Positions 1-5,254 of a stretch of 9,807 bases of DNA are shown piece by piece. The position numbers and the translations under genes were made by a program. The first letter of the stretch is position 1. The number at the start of each line of letters is the position of its first letter. The notes under the pieces were generated by a model. The model ran no database searches, was not told where the DNA came from, and saw nothing but the letters and a program-made list of their open reading frames with translations. Source of the stretch: Oscillospiraceae bacterium (GTDB lineage Bacteria > Bacillota > Clostridia > UMGS1840 > HGM11507). The stretch is taken from the NCBI GenBank assembly GCA_015068525.1, contig SVKJ01000037.1:1-9807 (forward strand), written 5' to 3'.

Positions 1-1
1 A

Positions 2-64
2 CTGCTAGTTGAAGATTGGTTGATTTTTTACAATACAACTAGATTAAAAAACAGGAAAAGGTGA
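2..64 (+). CDS. IS3-family transposase, C-terminal tail (cut by window edge)
   Basis: The frame opens at the window edge and reads LLVEDWLIFYNTTRLKNRKR before a TGA at 62-64. The aromatic 'W-x2-FYN-x2-R' stretch resembles the end of the integrase (DDE) domain of IS3-family OrfB proteins, where a 'YxxYYNxxR' motif sits close to the C-terminus. The stop lies 40 nt before the terminal repeat, the usual compact spacing at the right end of such elements. Only 20 residues are visible, so catalytic residues cannot be checked. It could instead be a degenerate copy. Confidence 0.45.
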   Translation: MLVEDWLIFYNTTRLKNRKR

Positions 65-90
65 TTTCCTCTTCCTGTTCTTTGTCATGG
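50..90 (+). terminator. Hairpin after the transposase tail
   Basis: AACAGGAA (50-57) pairs with TTCCTGTT (72-79), with A-rich sequence on the left and T-rich sequence on the right. It overlaps the transposase stop codon, so it probably ends transcription of the insertion sequence. It could act in both directions. Confidence 0.5.
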
Positions 91-298
91 TTTTTTATTT
101 TTTGTGCACTAAATGGGGTTCACTTCATACACGGGGGTATATCATTTTCGGGCATAGCCCTCCTAGACACTACTAGCTACGCACAAGTGCGTTGAGAATT
201 GGCCTGCTTGCTTTGTCGCTTACTAAACAAGTGTTGAACACGGGCTTCGTGGAATTCTTGAATGGCATTTGGTGTGGAGTTTGACATGCACAAAAAGA

Positions 299-333
299 AC
301 CACAGGATTTTTAGGTCCTGTGGTCTTGTTTTT
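299..333 (+). terminator. Strong intrinsic terminator-like hairpin
   Basis: ACCACAGGA (299-307) and TCCTGTGGT (316-324) form a perfect 9-bp stem with an 8-nt loop, followed by CTTGTTTTT. An A-rich run precedes it, so it may also act on the minus strand. The tail TTGTTTTTAATTGAA (326-340) recurs exactly after another hairpin at 9783-9797. Confidence 0.65.
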
Positions 334-388
334 AATTGAATTTTTTCGTGTGTTTTTGCCTGCAATTTGGCATACTATTGGCATAATA

Positions 389-496
389 ACGGCTTTTTGA
401 TTTTTTCAAAAGTGCCGTGAAGCCTTGTAGTATATGGCTTCGTGGGTTTAGTTATCTGCGGCTGGGGTTCCCCGAAGCGAAGTATGAGCTTTGGGG
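389..496. repeat. Three consecutive imperfect inverted repeats
   Basis: Three stems follow one another. ACGGC plus TTTTGA (389-400) pairs with TCAAAA plus GCCGT (406-418), with small bulges. GAAGCC (419-424) pairs with GGCTTC (436-441). CCCCGAAGC (470-478) pairs with GCTTTGGGG (488-496) through one G-U pair. None has a clear U-tract. They lie 160-270 nt beyond the stop of the minus-strand histidine phosphatase gene and may be 3' structures or a dispersed repeat. Confidence 0.45.
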
Positions 497-657
497 GTTC
501 ACGCCATTGGCTTCATTGTTGGAAATTAACATTGAATTTTAATATAAACTCCCATAAATTCTTAAAACCTTTGTACTGCTTGGCTTTCTAAACTTTAATT
601 TTTGTTGTCTGCGTATTCGCCGTTAAGGAGAGCTAAACACGGTGCTTTGTTTCGGTT

Positions 658-1275
658 TTATAAATTTGTCAAGTGTCCGTCGAAACCGTATTTGAAGATA
701 TAGAAATTTTCTCCGTCAAAGTTAAGCTCCGCTATTGAGCCGTTGACCACCCAAGGAGTGTATTTCATTTTTGATAACGGTAGTCCTTGAATATAGCATT
801 GAAGCGAGCGAATTACAGAGGAATGTGAGCCTATTAAAACGGTTTTTCCGTCCTCTTTTTTACCTATTTCCTTTAGTTTTTTTATAACTCGTGCTTGTAG
901 CTGTGTCATAGACTCTCCGTTTGGTGGAATGAACGTTCCCGGGTCGGCTGCCCATTTGCTATAACTGTCATCAAAGTTATTTTTTATTTCCTCGTGAGTT
1001 AAGCCCTCCAAATCGCCGAAGTTAAATTCTCTTAGCTCATATTCGGTATTGATTGGTAAATTAAGCGCATCTGCTACGCCCTTTACGGTGTTACAAGCAC
1101 GCTCTAATGGGCTTGAATAAATTACATCTACCTTGTATGATTTTAAAATATATTCGCTAACAGCGTTTGCTTGCTTTTCTCCCTTAGGGGAAAGAGGTGC
1201 TTCGTTTATTCCAACTAAATATCCGTTTGCATTGGCATCACTTTGTCCGTGGCGCACTAAAATAAATTTCGTCAT
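658..1275 (-). CDS. Histidine phosphatase family protein (phosphoglycerate-mutase-like)
   Basis: A 205-residue protein of the histidine phosphatase superfamily, which transfers phosphate through a phospho-histidine; the physiological substrate is not predictable. The N-terminus carries LVRHGQSDAN, with the nucleophile His9 in the RHG motif. SSPLERA supplies Arg59, REFNFGDLEG supplies Glu83, and IGSHSSVIRSL supplies the second histidine, His151. The catalytic set is therefore complete and the length is normal for the family. I start at the ATG at 1275, not the in-frame ATG at 1356. The RHG motif normally lies within the first ten residues, AAGGA lies just upstream of 1275, and the extra 27 codons fall in the hairpin-bearing leader. 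It has its own promoter (1376-1404), back to back with that of the phosphodiesterase gene. It could be a cofactor-dependent mutase, a cobalamin-pathway phosphatase or a general phosphatase. Confidence 0.9.
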   Translation of the reverse strand: MTKFILVRHGQSDANANGYLVGINEAPLSPKGEKQANAVSEYILKSYKVDVIYSSPLERACNTVKGVADALNLPINTEYELREFNFGDLEGLTHEEIKNNFDDSYSKWAADPGTFIPPNGESMTQLQARVIKKLKEIGKKEDGKTVLIGSHSSVIRSLQCYIQGLPLSKMKYTPWVVNGSIAELNFDGENFYIFKYGFDGHLTNL

Positions 1276-1327
1276 AATAATCCTTAATTTTTGATTTTTT
1301 TTACTATTGCTAACTGTACCATAAAAG

Positions 1328-1345
1328 CAAACACGAAAGTGTTTG
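1328..1345 (-). other. Leader hairpin of the histidine phosphatase mRNA
   Basis: On the minus strand CAAACAC and GTGTTTG form a perfect 7-bp stem around a TTTC loop, about 50 nt before the start codon and about 25 nt after the predicted transcription start. A smaller AAAGAC/GTCTTT pair flanks it (1356-1375). The leader is about 95 nt. The hairpin could slow decay or attenuate transcription, but only a short CTTTT follows it, so a regulatory role is unproven. Confidence 0.4.
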
Positions 1346-1375
1346 AAAACGGTCAAAGACGCAGAGGTGTCTTTT

Positions 1376-1404
1376 ATTATACCACACTATAACATCATTT
1401 TCAA
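1376..1404 (-). promoter_or_regulatory. Sigma-A promoter for the histidine phosphatase
   Basis: On the minus strand TTGAAA (1404-1399) and TATAAT (1381-1376) are separated by exactly 17 nt, a near-consensus housekeeping promoter pointing left. It is divergent from the promoter at 1440-1468. Confidence 0.75.
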
Positions 1405-1439
1405 CAAAAACTATCGCCTAATTTTAAGCATAAAATGAA

Positions 1440-1468
1440 TTGATTATTCCTTATGATTATGATATAAT
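1440..1468 (+). promoter_or_regulatory. Sigma-A promoter for the truncated phosphodiesterase
   Basis: TTGATT (1440-1445) and TATAAT (1463-1468) have a 17-nt spacer, followed by an AAGGAG ribosome binding site at 1487-1492, five nt before the ATG at 1498. The broken gene therefore still appears to be expressed, toward the convergent Rep fragment. Confidence 0.75.
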
Positions 1469-1497
1469 ATAGACACAAATTGATTTAAGGAGTTTAT

Positions 1498-2043
1498 ATG
1501 AAGATCTTAGTAACTATTGTGGACGGTATGCGTCCTGACGCACTTATCAAAACAGAAAACGCCAAGTATCTTTTGGAAAATTCAAAAAACACTTTAAATG
1601 CAAGAACGGTAACACCTTCCGTTACGCTCCCTTGCCATATGTCCCTTTTCCACAGCGTTGACCCCTCGCGCCACGGAACAACCACCAACGTTTACACTCC
1701 AAACGTAAGACCGATAAACGGCTTGTGCGAGGTTTTACTAAACGCTAAAAAGACATGTGCGTTCTTTTATAACTGGGAGGAAATAAGAGATTTATCAAGG
1801 CCAAATTCTCTTGCCTTTTCATATTTTTGCAAGGGTAGACTATATGGCTACGATAAGGCTAACGACATAATAACAGACGCAGCAGTTGATTATCTTACAA
1901 AAAATGAAACGGATTTTACATTCCTTTATTTAGGATACACGGATATGGCAGGCCACAACTACGGTTGGATGAGTAATGAATATATGGCTGCTATGGAAAA
2001 CAGCTTTGCTAATATTACAAAGCTATATAATGAGCTCCCCGAT
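1498..2043 (+). pseudogene. Alkaline-phosphatase-superfamily phosphodiesterase, 3' end lost
   Basis: About 182 codons of a type I phosphodiesterase/nucleotide pyrophosphatase-like protein (alkaline phosphatase superfamily), which hydrolyses phosphate esters with a two-metal centre. The N-terminal VDGMRPD holds metal ligand Asp9. TPSVTLPCH gives the likely nucleophile Thr43. GYTDMAGHNYG supplies Asp149 and His153. The protein should continue to a DHG-type metal motif and a C-terminal His. Instead the family-like reading stops after NITKLYNELPD at about 2043, and the frame runs on antisense to the Rep fragment until a stop at 2155-2157. The product would lack half of its metal site and is probably inactive. 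Promoter and ribosome binding site are intact. The missing 3' part is not found elsewhere in the window, so it was replaced rather than merely interrupted here. Confidence 0.75.
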
Positions 2044-2252
2044 TGCTTTTCAATTACCTTGTTTCGTTCCTTCCTGCTTTTATCACGGTTATTATCTCTG
2101 GCTTCATTATACATTTGCTTTAAATCAACGGTTTTACCATCAATTTCAGCAGTATAATCTTTGTTTTTACCTTTCTTTTTGGCTTTGTAGTAATTTGGCA
2201 AAATACCAATGTAATGGCTTCCGTCAAAATATACCTTAACGCCTTTAATCAA
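2044..2252 (-). pseudogene. N-terminal fragment of a rolling-circle plasmid replication protein
   Basis: Seventy codons begin IKGVKVYFDGSHYIGI and run through a Lys-rich linker to NEARDNNRDKSRKERNKV. This resembles the N-terminus of rolling-circle replication initiators common in gut Firmicutes; in those proteins the HUH catalytic region follows this part. All of that downstream part is missing: past about 2044 the frame is antisense phosphodiesterase sequence. The start is a TTG at 2252 with a GAGGA ribosome binding site seven nt upstream. It is a remnant of an integrated small plasmid or mobilised element. The family recognition is from memory of the N-terminal pattern, so the identity is moderately secure and the truncation is secure. 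Confidence 0.6.
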
Positions 2253-2292
2253 TAAGCATTCCTCTTTTCTTTTAAATTTATATATACATCAA

Positions 2293-2317
2293 GCAGAGGG
2301 TGGCCACCGAGCCCTGC
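2293..2317. repeat. GC-rich palindrome upstream of the Rep fragment
   Basis: A perfect 10-bp palindrome GGTGGCCACC (2299-2308) sits inside an alternative outer pairing of GCA..GGG with CCCTGC. It stands out in very AT-rich DNA, 40 bp upstream of the rep start. It could be a repressor site or part of a replication origin, but no nick-site motif can be assigned. Confidence 0.35.
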
Positions 2318-2554
2318 TCAAATATATCAAGTTAATTGTAGCAAACGAAAAATTTGTTTACCACCAACTGACTCACACAGTTTTATTTCTTAGTCATACA
2401 GTTTTTAATCAAACTCTTACTTAACCTTGACTAAAAGCTATCTTAATCACATTCTACACTAACAAACCACTTCTTTTTTAGTGCAAAGCTTTTATGATTT
2501 ATTACTGATAGATTTATTGTACACTAACGAAAAATCAAATAACAGTGACTGACA

Positions 2555-2671
2555 TGGTACACTTTTCCGTCCAACCGATATATTTTTATATCGAAGTAGG
2601 ACAAGAGTGGTACACAGTATTTACACAGTAGTACATAACCTGTATTTTCATTCTAAAATCTCTTCCGGAAG
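2555..2671. repeat. Short direct repeats and palindromes, iteron-like
   Basis: TGGTACAC occurs at 2555-2562 and 2608-2615. TACACAGTA occurs at 2611-2619 and again at 2622-2630, one helical turn (11 bp) apart. Between them CGATATA/TATATCG form a 7-bp stem around TTTT (2576-2593). The palindrome CTTCCGGAAG follows at 2662-2671. Such clustering upstream of a Rep fragment suggests an origin or control region, but this is inference. Confidence 0.35.
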
Positions 2672-2789
2672 TCTTATTACCGAAAGAAAAATGTTTTCAT
2701 TTTTAATAAATGTGAAAACTTACTTCATATTAGAAATTTTATCATTCGAATAACCGGGTTTATCGGTCATTTGAAAATAATTTTAACAA

Positions 2790-2859
2790 TCAACCATGAA
2801 GAACTGCTTCACGGTTGAAAATGTTTTATAATTTAAAGGTGAAAGCTTTTTTCACCTTT
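2790..2859. repeat. Two adjacent hairpins
   Basis: TCAACCATGAAG (2790-2801) pairs with CTTCACGGTTGA (2807-2818) with one mismatch, which becomes a G-U pair on the minus-strand RNA. Next, AAAGGTGAAA (2835-2844) pairs perfectly with TTTCACCTTT (2850-2859) around a 5-nt loop. Both are enclosed by TATTAGAA (2728-2735) and TTCTAATA (2874-2881). Confidence 0.5.
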
Positions 2860-2945
2860 GAAAAATTCTAACATTCTAATACCAAGATTTACTTAGCATT
2901 AAAAAACATTTTTTACTTAAATGTAAAAAGTGGGAATTTCGCAAA

Positions 2946-2980
2946 GAGCAGCAAAAAGAAAACTCCACTTTCGTGGAGCT
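2946..2980 (-). terminator. Terminator-like hairpin, minus strand
   Basis: CTCCAC and GTGGAG form a 6-bp stem around a four-base loop (2963-2978). On the minus strand it is followed by TTTTCTTTTTGC, giving a U-rich tail. It is well placed to stop leftward transcripts from the toxin-antitoxin operon before they reach the Rep fragment. Confidence 0.5.
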
Positions 2981-2989
2981 TAAAATATA

Positions 2990-3079
2990 CAAAATTTACG
3001 AATAAGGCGTTAGCGAGAAAGTGGGTGTTTTCGCAAGCGGCTCAGCGCGAAACCCCACTTCGCTCGCCTTCGTATTTTG
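2990..3079. repeat. 90-bp imperfect inverted repeat
   Basis: The arms run inward from CAAAATTTACGAA and TTCGTATTTTG through AGGCG/CGCCT and GCGAG/CTCGC to AAGTGGG/CCCACTT and TTTTCGC/GCGAAA, with short bulges. The loop is about 11 nt (3035-3045). It is GC-richer than its surroundings. It could be a small dispersed palindromic element or a strong 3' structure for the toxin-antitoxin mRNA. Confidence 0.6.
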
Positions 3080-3147
3080 TTTAACTCAATTTGGGCTTTT
3101 CCCTTGCCTTTGAGTTTTTGTTTTGTTTGTTTTTTCAGTTCAGTTTT

Positions 3148-3215
3148 GTTAGGCGTGTGCTTGTATTGGCGAGGCGAAGCCGAGCCACTTGTATATATAC
3201 AAGCACACGCCTAAC
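3148..3215. repeat. 19-bp perfect inverted repeat with an inner hairpin
   Basis: GTTAGGCGTGTGCTTGTAT (3148-3166) is the exact reverse complement of 3197-3215. The 30-nt interval contains GGC-rich sequence (GGCGAGGCGAAGCCGAGCC) that can form a second stem. It begins 33 bp past the toxin stop codon. There is no T-tract on the minus side, so it is not a textbook terminator. A dispersed palindromic repeat is as likely. Confidence 0.65.
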
Positions 3216-3248
3216 TGTCAATCATATTTTTTGTAGATTTTTAAAGAG

Positions 3249-4025
3249 TTATGAAGGTAGCAAAACTTTAGCATTTTGGATGTATATTTTTTCTAAAAGT
3301 TCAAGTATTTCTTCCTTTTTGCCACGCACTCCAATATCTTTTAAAGCGATGGGTTCATCCTTCATTTTGTCTATAAAAAGCTTCATATCGTTTTGCACTT
3401 GCTCATTTATTTCAATCATATCATCCTTAAATATTAGTTGAGAAAGACGAAAAACATCATTTTTATGCTTCGTGACATTTTTGCTATCTACCTTCTCTCC
3501 ATTTTCACGGCGCTGTTTCAAATCAAGCCAAGCCTTTGCTTTGAATGGAATAATGTGAGTATAATTTAGTGTTTGAATGCCGTCTATTTCTACAAGTCCA
3601 TTTCTCAAAAAGCTATAATATTCATCATTTAATAGAATTGCGGAAAGACTTGAAATTTCATCAGAAATATGTATAGGTGTTAGTCTGTCATTTTCATCAT
3701 AGCTTAACACATTACTTTTTCTTGAAAACAATTCAATTTCCTTTGGATATGAATAATCTGTCGGCTCTTTAAATCTATAAAATTCAGGCTCTCCGTTGCT
3801 TTTTTGCCTTATCTTATAGCCACCGTTTTTAATGAAATCCCAGATTGCTTTACCAAAATCCTCACTCATAGCTTCAATTATAAGAACTATATCAAAATCC
3901 TGTGTGGCTCTAAAATCAATACCGTTTTCGTCCATTAAAAGTCCGCAAGCCACTCCACCTATTAAAGCATACTGCCCCTTGAAATTCTTGAAGCTTTCTT
4001 TAAATTTTTCTATTCCGTTTACCAT
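3249..4025 (-). CDS. AbiEii-like nucleotidyltransferase toxin (type IV-like toxin-antitoxin)
   Basis: A 258-residue protein with the fold signature of the AbiEii/AbiGii nucleotidyltransferase toxins. ALIGGVACGLL (20-30) is the nucleotide-binding GG motif. RATQDFDIVL (39-48) supplies the Asp-x-Asp metal pair (Asp43, Asp45). A later helix, KAKAWLDLKQRR (162-173), resembles the Lys/Asp-rich helix of that family. Members transfer nucleotides to an RNA or protein target and arrest growth; phage abortive infection is a known role for AbiE. The start ATG at 4025 overlaps the upstream regulator's stop by 7 nt (ATGGTAA) and has an AAGGAG site eight nt upstream, so the two are translationally coupled in antitoxin-toxin order. 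All key residues appear present. The substrate is unknown, and a non-toxic nucleotidyltransferase cannot be excluded. Confidence 0.75.
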   Translation of the reverse strand: MVNGIEKFKESFKNFKGQYALIGGVACGLLMDENGIDFRATQDFDIVLIIEAMSEDFGKAIWDFIKNGGYKIRQKSNGEPEFYRFKEPTDYSYPKEIELFSRKSNVLSYDENDRLTPIHISDEISSLSAILLNDEYYSFLRNGLVEIDGIQTLNYTHIIPFKAKAWLDLKQRRENGEKVDSKNVTKHKNDVFRLSQLIFKDDMIEINEQVQNDMKLFIDKMKDEPIALKDIGVRGKKEEILELLEKIYIQNAKVLLPS

Positions 4026-4960
4026 TCATATTTCTCCTTCAACTCGTCTATTGATATTTGCACTCTTTCATCCTTATTGTCAGCAAGTGATAAAATCAAT
4101 GAAATATCATCAACTACGCCATCTTTTGATAAAATGGCAGGATTATAGCACCATTTTTCAATTTTCATACCATTATATCCATCATAGGTTGCTTTCGGCG
4201 TTAAATCCAATATACCTATTCTTTCTTTTTTAGAGACAGCATAGCTTTTGTCATTATCCCTAACTGCCAACATTGTTTTCTTACCCAATGCATATATTCC
4301 CGAGATATGCTTTTTTTCAAAATTCTTATCAATTCTTATATAGTTAACACTTTCCACAGGATTAATTAAATATGGCTCTGCCATTTTTAAAAGTCTTCCA
4401 CCTTGATAATTAGGTACAATGTACTTCTTTCTTCCATCCACTTCAATTTTGAAAAGTCCACTATCAACAAGCTCTTTATACGCTCTCGTTACAGACATGC
4501 TTGTACACTCCAATCTCTTTGCAAGCTCCACAGCAGTCAGCTTAACATTGTTGTAGAAAATACATAAGAATGCAAGCTGAGTTAAAGGTGCAAATTTTTC
4601 CACAATCATTTTTTGTTCAAACCTCTGAGTTAAGCAAATCGCAAGAAAAGGCATATACATTTGATAATCTTTAACAATAAATGAAATCCTCTCTTCTATT
4701 AAAGCCTTTCTTTGATATGGTGTTATGCTATCAAGCTCCAATACAATATTGAATTTGGTTAACTCTGTCAGTTTAGATAAATGCTTCTTATAAGCAATCA
4801 AAGAAAATTCAACCGGCTTTGCAAATAAGCATTCCACACCCTCAATTTTATATTGCTTATATTCATACTCATTTTTAAGATACAACGGAAGCTTGGCGTA
4901 TATATCGCATTTTTGCTCCTTTATATCTACACCTAAAGTGTTTCTTATATAGTCTATCAC
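4019..4960 (-). CDS. Winged-helix regulator / AbiEi-like antitoxin
   Basis: A 313-residue protein with a MarR-like winged helix at about 122-183: a first helix in LTQLAFLCIFYN, KLTAVELAKRLECT as the turn region, SMSVTRAYKELVDSGL as recognition helix, and a wing ending in DGRKKYIVP. About 120 residues precede it and 130 follow, both unassigned. This is much longer than a plain MarR protein but suits an antitoxin with DNA-binding and toxin-neutralising parts, like AbiEi, which represses its own promoter. The start is GTG at 4960 behind an AGGCGGTGA Shine-Dalgarno stretch. It lies first in a two-gene operon with the nucleotidyltransferase, and its promoter overlaps a 19-bp palindrome (4996-5014), implying autorepression. 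Assignment as antitoxin rests mainly on gene context and general architecture. Confidence 0.7.
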   Translation of the reverse strand: MIDYIRNTLGVDIKEQKCDIYAKLPLYLKNEYEYKQYKIEGVECLFAKPVEFSLIAYKKHLSKLTELTKFNIVLELDSITPYQRKALIEERISFIVKDYQMYMPFLAICLTQRFEQKMIVEKFAPLTQLAFLCIFYNNVKLTAVELAKRLECTSMSVTRAYKELVDSGLFKIEVDGRKKYIVPNYQGGRLLKMAEPYLINPVESVNYIRIDKNFEKKHISGIYALGKKTMLAVRDNDKSYAVSKKERIGILDLTPKATYDGYNGMKIEKWCYNPAILSKDGVVDDISLILSLADNKDERVQISIDELKEKYEW

Positions 4961-4976
4961 TTTTTCACCGCCTATA

Positions 4977-5063
4977 TAACATCATTTTTAACATTATAAC
5001 ATAATCAATGTTATTTTGTCAATATAAATGTTACATAAAGTTTTTTCTCTTTTCACATAACAT
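4977..5063. promoter_or_regulatory. Operator cluster of TAACAT half-sites
   Basis: ATAACAT-5-ATGTTAT (4996-5014) is a 19-bp palindrome inside the promoter. Further TAACAT half-sites lie at 4977-4982, 4989-4994 and 5058-5063, and an inverted copy lies at 5028-5033. Six copies of one hexamer in 87 bp around a promoter fit cooperative binding by the winged-helix antitoxin. Confidence 0.6.
4993..5022 (-). promoter_or_regulatory. Promoter of the toxin-antitoxin operon
   Basis: On the minus strand TTGACA (5022-5017) and TATAAT (4998-4993) match consensus exactly with an 18-nt spacer. The operator palindrome overlaps the spacer and the -10 element, so a bound repressor would block polymerase directly. 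Confidence 0.8.
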
Positions 5064-5096
5064 CTACGCTGACAATCTTATAAAAAGTAAGCGTAG
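5064..5096. repeat. Inverted repeat between the two minus-strand operons
   Basis: CTACGCTGAC (5064-5073) pairs with GTAAGCGTAG (5087-5096) with one mismatch. It lies upstream of the toxin-antitoxin promoter. It could be a binding site or a hairpin in readthrough RNA from the RiPP operon. Nothing else is seen in 5040-5160. Confidence 0.4.
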
Positions 5097-5164
5097 CTGT
5101 AAAGTGCTTTTGTTATTTTATAGAAATATGTTTTGAGGAAAGAAAAACATATAAATTTGAAATA

Positions 5165-5233
5165 ATATAATCCCCTTAGCATAGGCTTGAAAACCTTTTT
5201 GTTTTTCAAGTGTCTAATTTAAGGGGATTATAT
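5165..5233 (-). terminator. Two-tier inverted repeat downstream of the RiPP operon
   Basis: ATATAATCCCCTTA (5165-5178) is the exact reverse complement of 5220-5233. Inside, CTTGAAAA (5186-5193) pairs with TTTTCAAG (5203-5210). It starts 21 bp after the UvrA-like gene's stop on the transcribed strand and is followed by AT-rich sequence (TTATTTCAAATTT) rather than a clean U-tract. It probably ends or protects the operon mRNA. A miniature transposable element is the alternative. Confidence 0.55.
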
Positions 5234-5254
5234 AATTTTGGACCATAATATACT

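Larger units (their letters stand above)
1..127 (+). mobile_element. Right-hand end of an IS3-like insertion sequence (partial)
   Basis: The segment holds the last codons of a transposase-like frame (2-64), a hairpin, and a terminal repeat at 104-127. Read from the outer edge inward on the minus strand, that repeat is TGAAGTGAACCCCATTTAGT followed by GCAC. A TG-starting end with this TGAAGTGAACCCC pattern is typical of IS3-family (IS150-type) elements. A matching end lies at 9681. The element's body extends to the left out of the window. The family assignment rests on the end sequence and a 20-residue tail only, so it is moderately secure. Confidence 0.55.
128..657. other. Gene-free stretch with several hairpins
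   Basis: No convincing gene is seen on either strand. A 62-codon minus-strand frame (177-365) has no ribosome binding site and runs through a terminator hairpin, so it is not accepted. The stretch contains a 6-bp stem with a 2-nt loop (179-192), a strong terminator-like hairpin (299-333), and hairpins at 389-418, 419-441 and 470-496. It separates the left insertion sequence from the histidine phosphatase gene and looks like a mosaic of short repeats rather than a decayed gene. Confidence 0.5.
2253..3248. other. About 1 kb without genes; possible plasmid-origin remnant and inverted-repeat chain
   Basis: No coding frame with a ribosome binding site is seen. The left part (2253-2700), just upstream of the Rep fragment, holds palindromes and short direct repeats that could be a decayed replication or control region. 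The right part (2690-3220) is a run of inverted repeats, roughly one every 40-90 bp, ending 33 bp beyond the toxin gene. Plus-strand open frames here are composed of low-complexity T-rich sequence and are not accepted. Confidence 0.5.

Noticed and set aside
177..365. 62-codon minus-strand frame
   Set aside because: It has no ribosome binding site and crosses a strong terminator hairpin; no recognisable domain. It may recur as part of a dispersed repeat, but it is not a supported gene.
1276..1356. Longer start for the histidine phosphatase
   Set aside because: The extra 27 codons lie in the transcribed leader with a hairpin, and the RHG motif would be displaced from its usual position next to the N-terminus.
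1959..2252. 97-codon reading of the Rep fragment
   Set aside because: Only the first 70 codons look like Rep; the rest is antisense to the phosphodiesterase gene, so the biological fragment ends at about 2044.
2555..2671. CRISPR-like repeats
   Set aside because: Repeats are only 8-9 bp, two copies each, with no regular spacer length and no cas genes.
3091..3441. Plus-strand frame of 116 codons
   Set aside because: Low-complexity Phe/Ser-rich reading that overlaps the 3148-3215 inverted repeat and the toxin gene antisense; no ribosome binding site.
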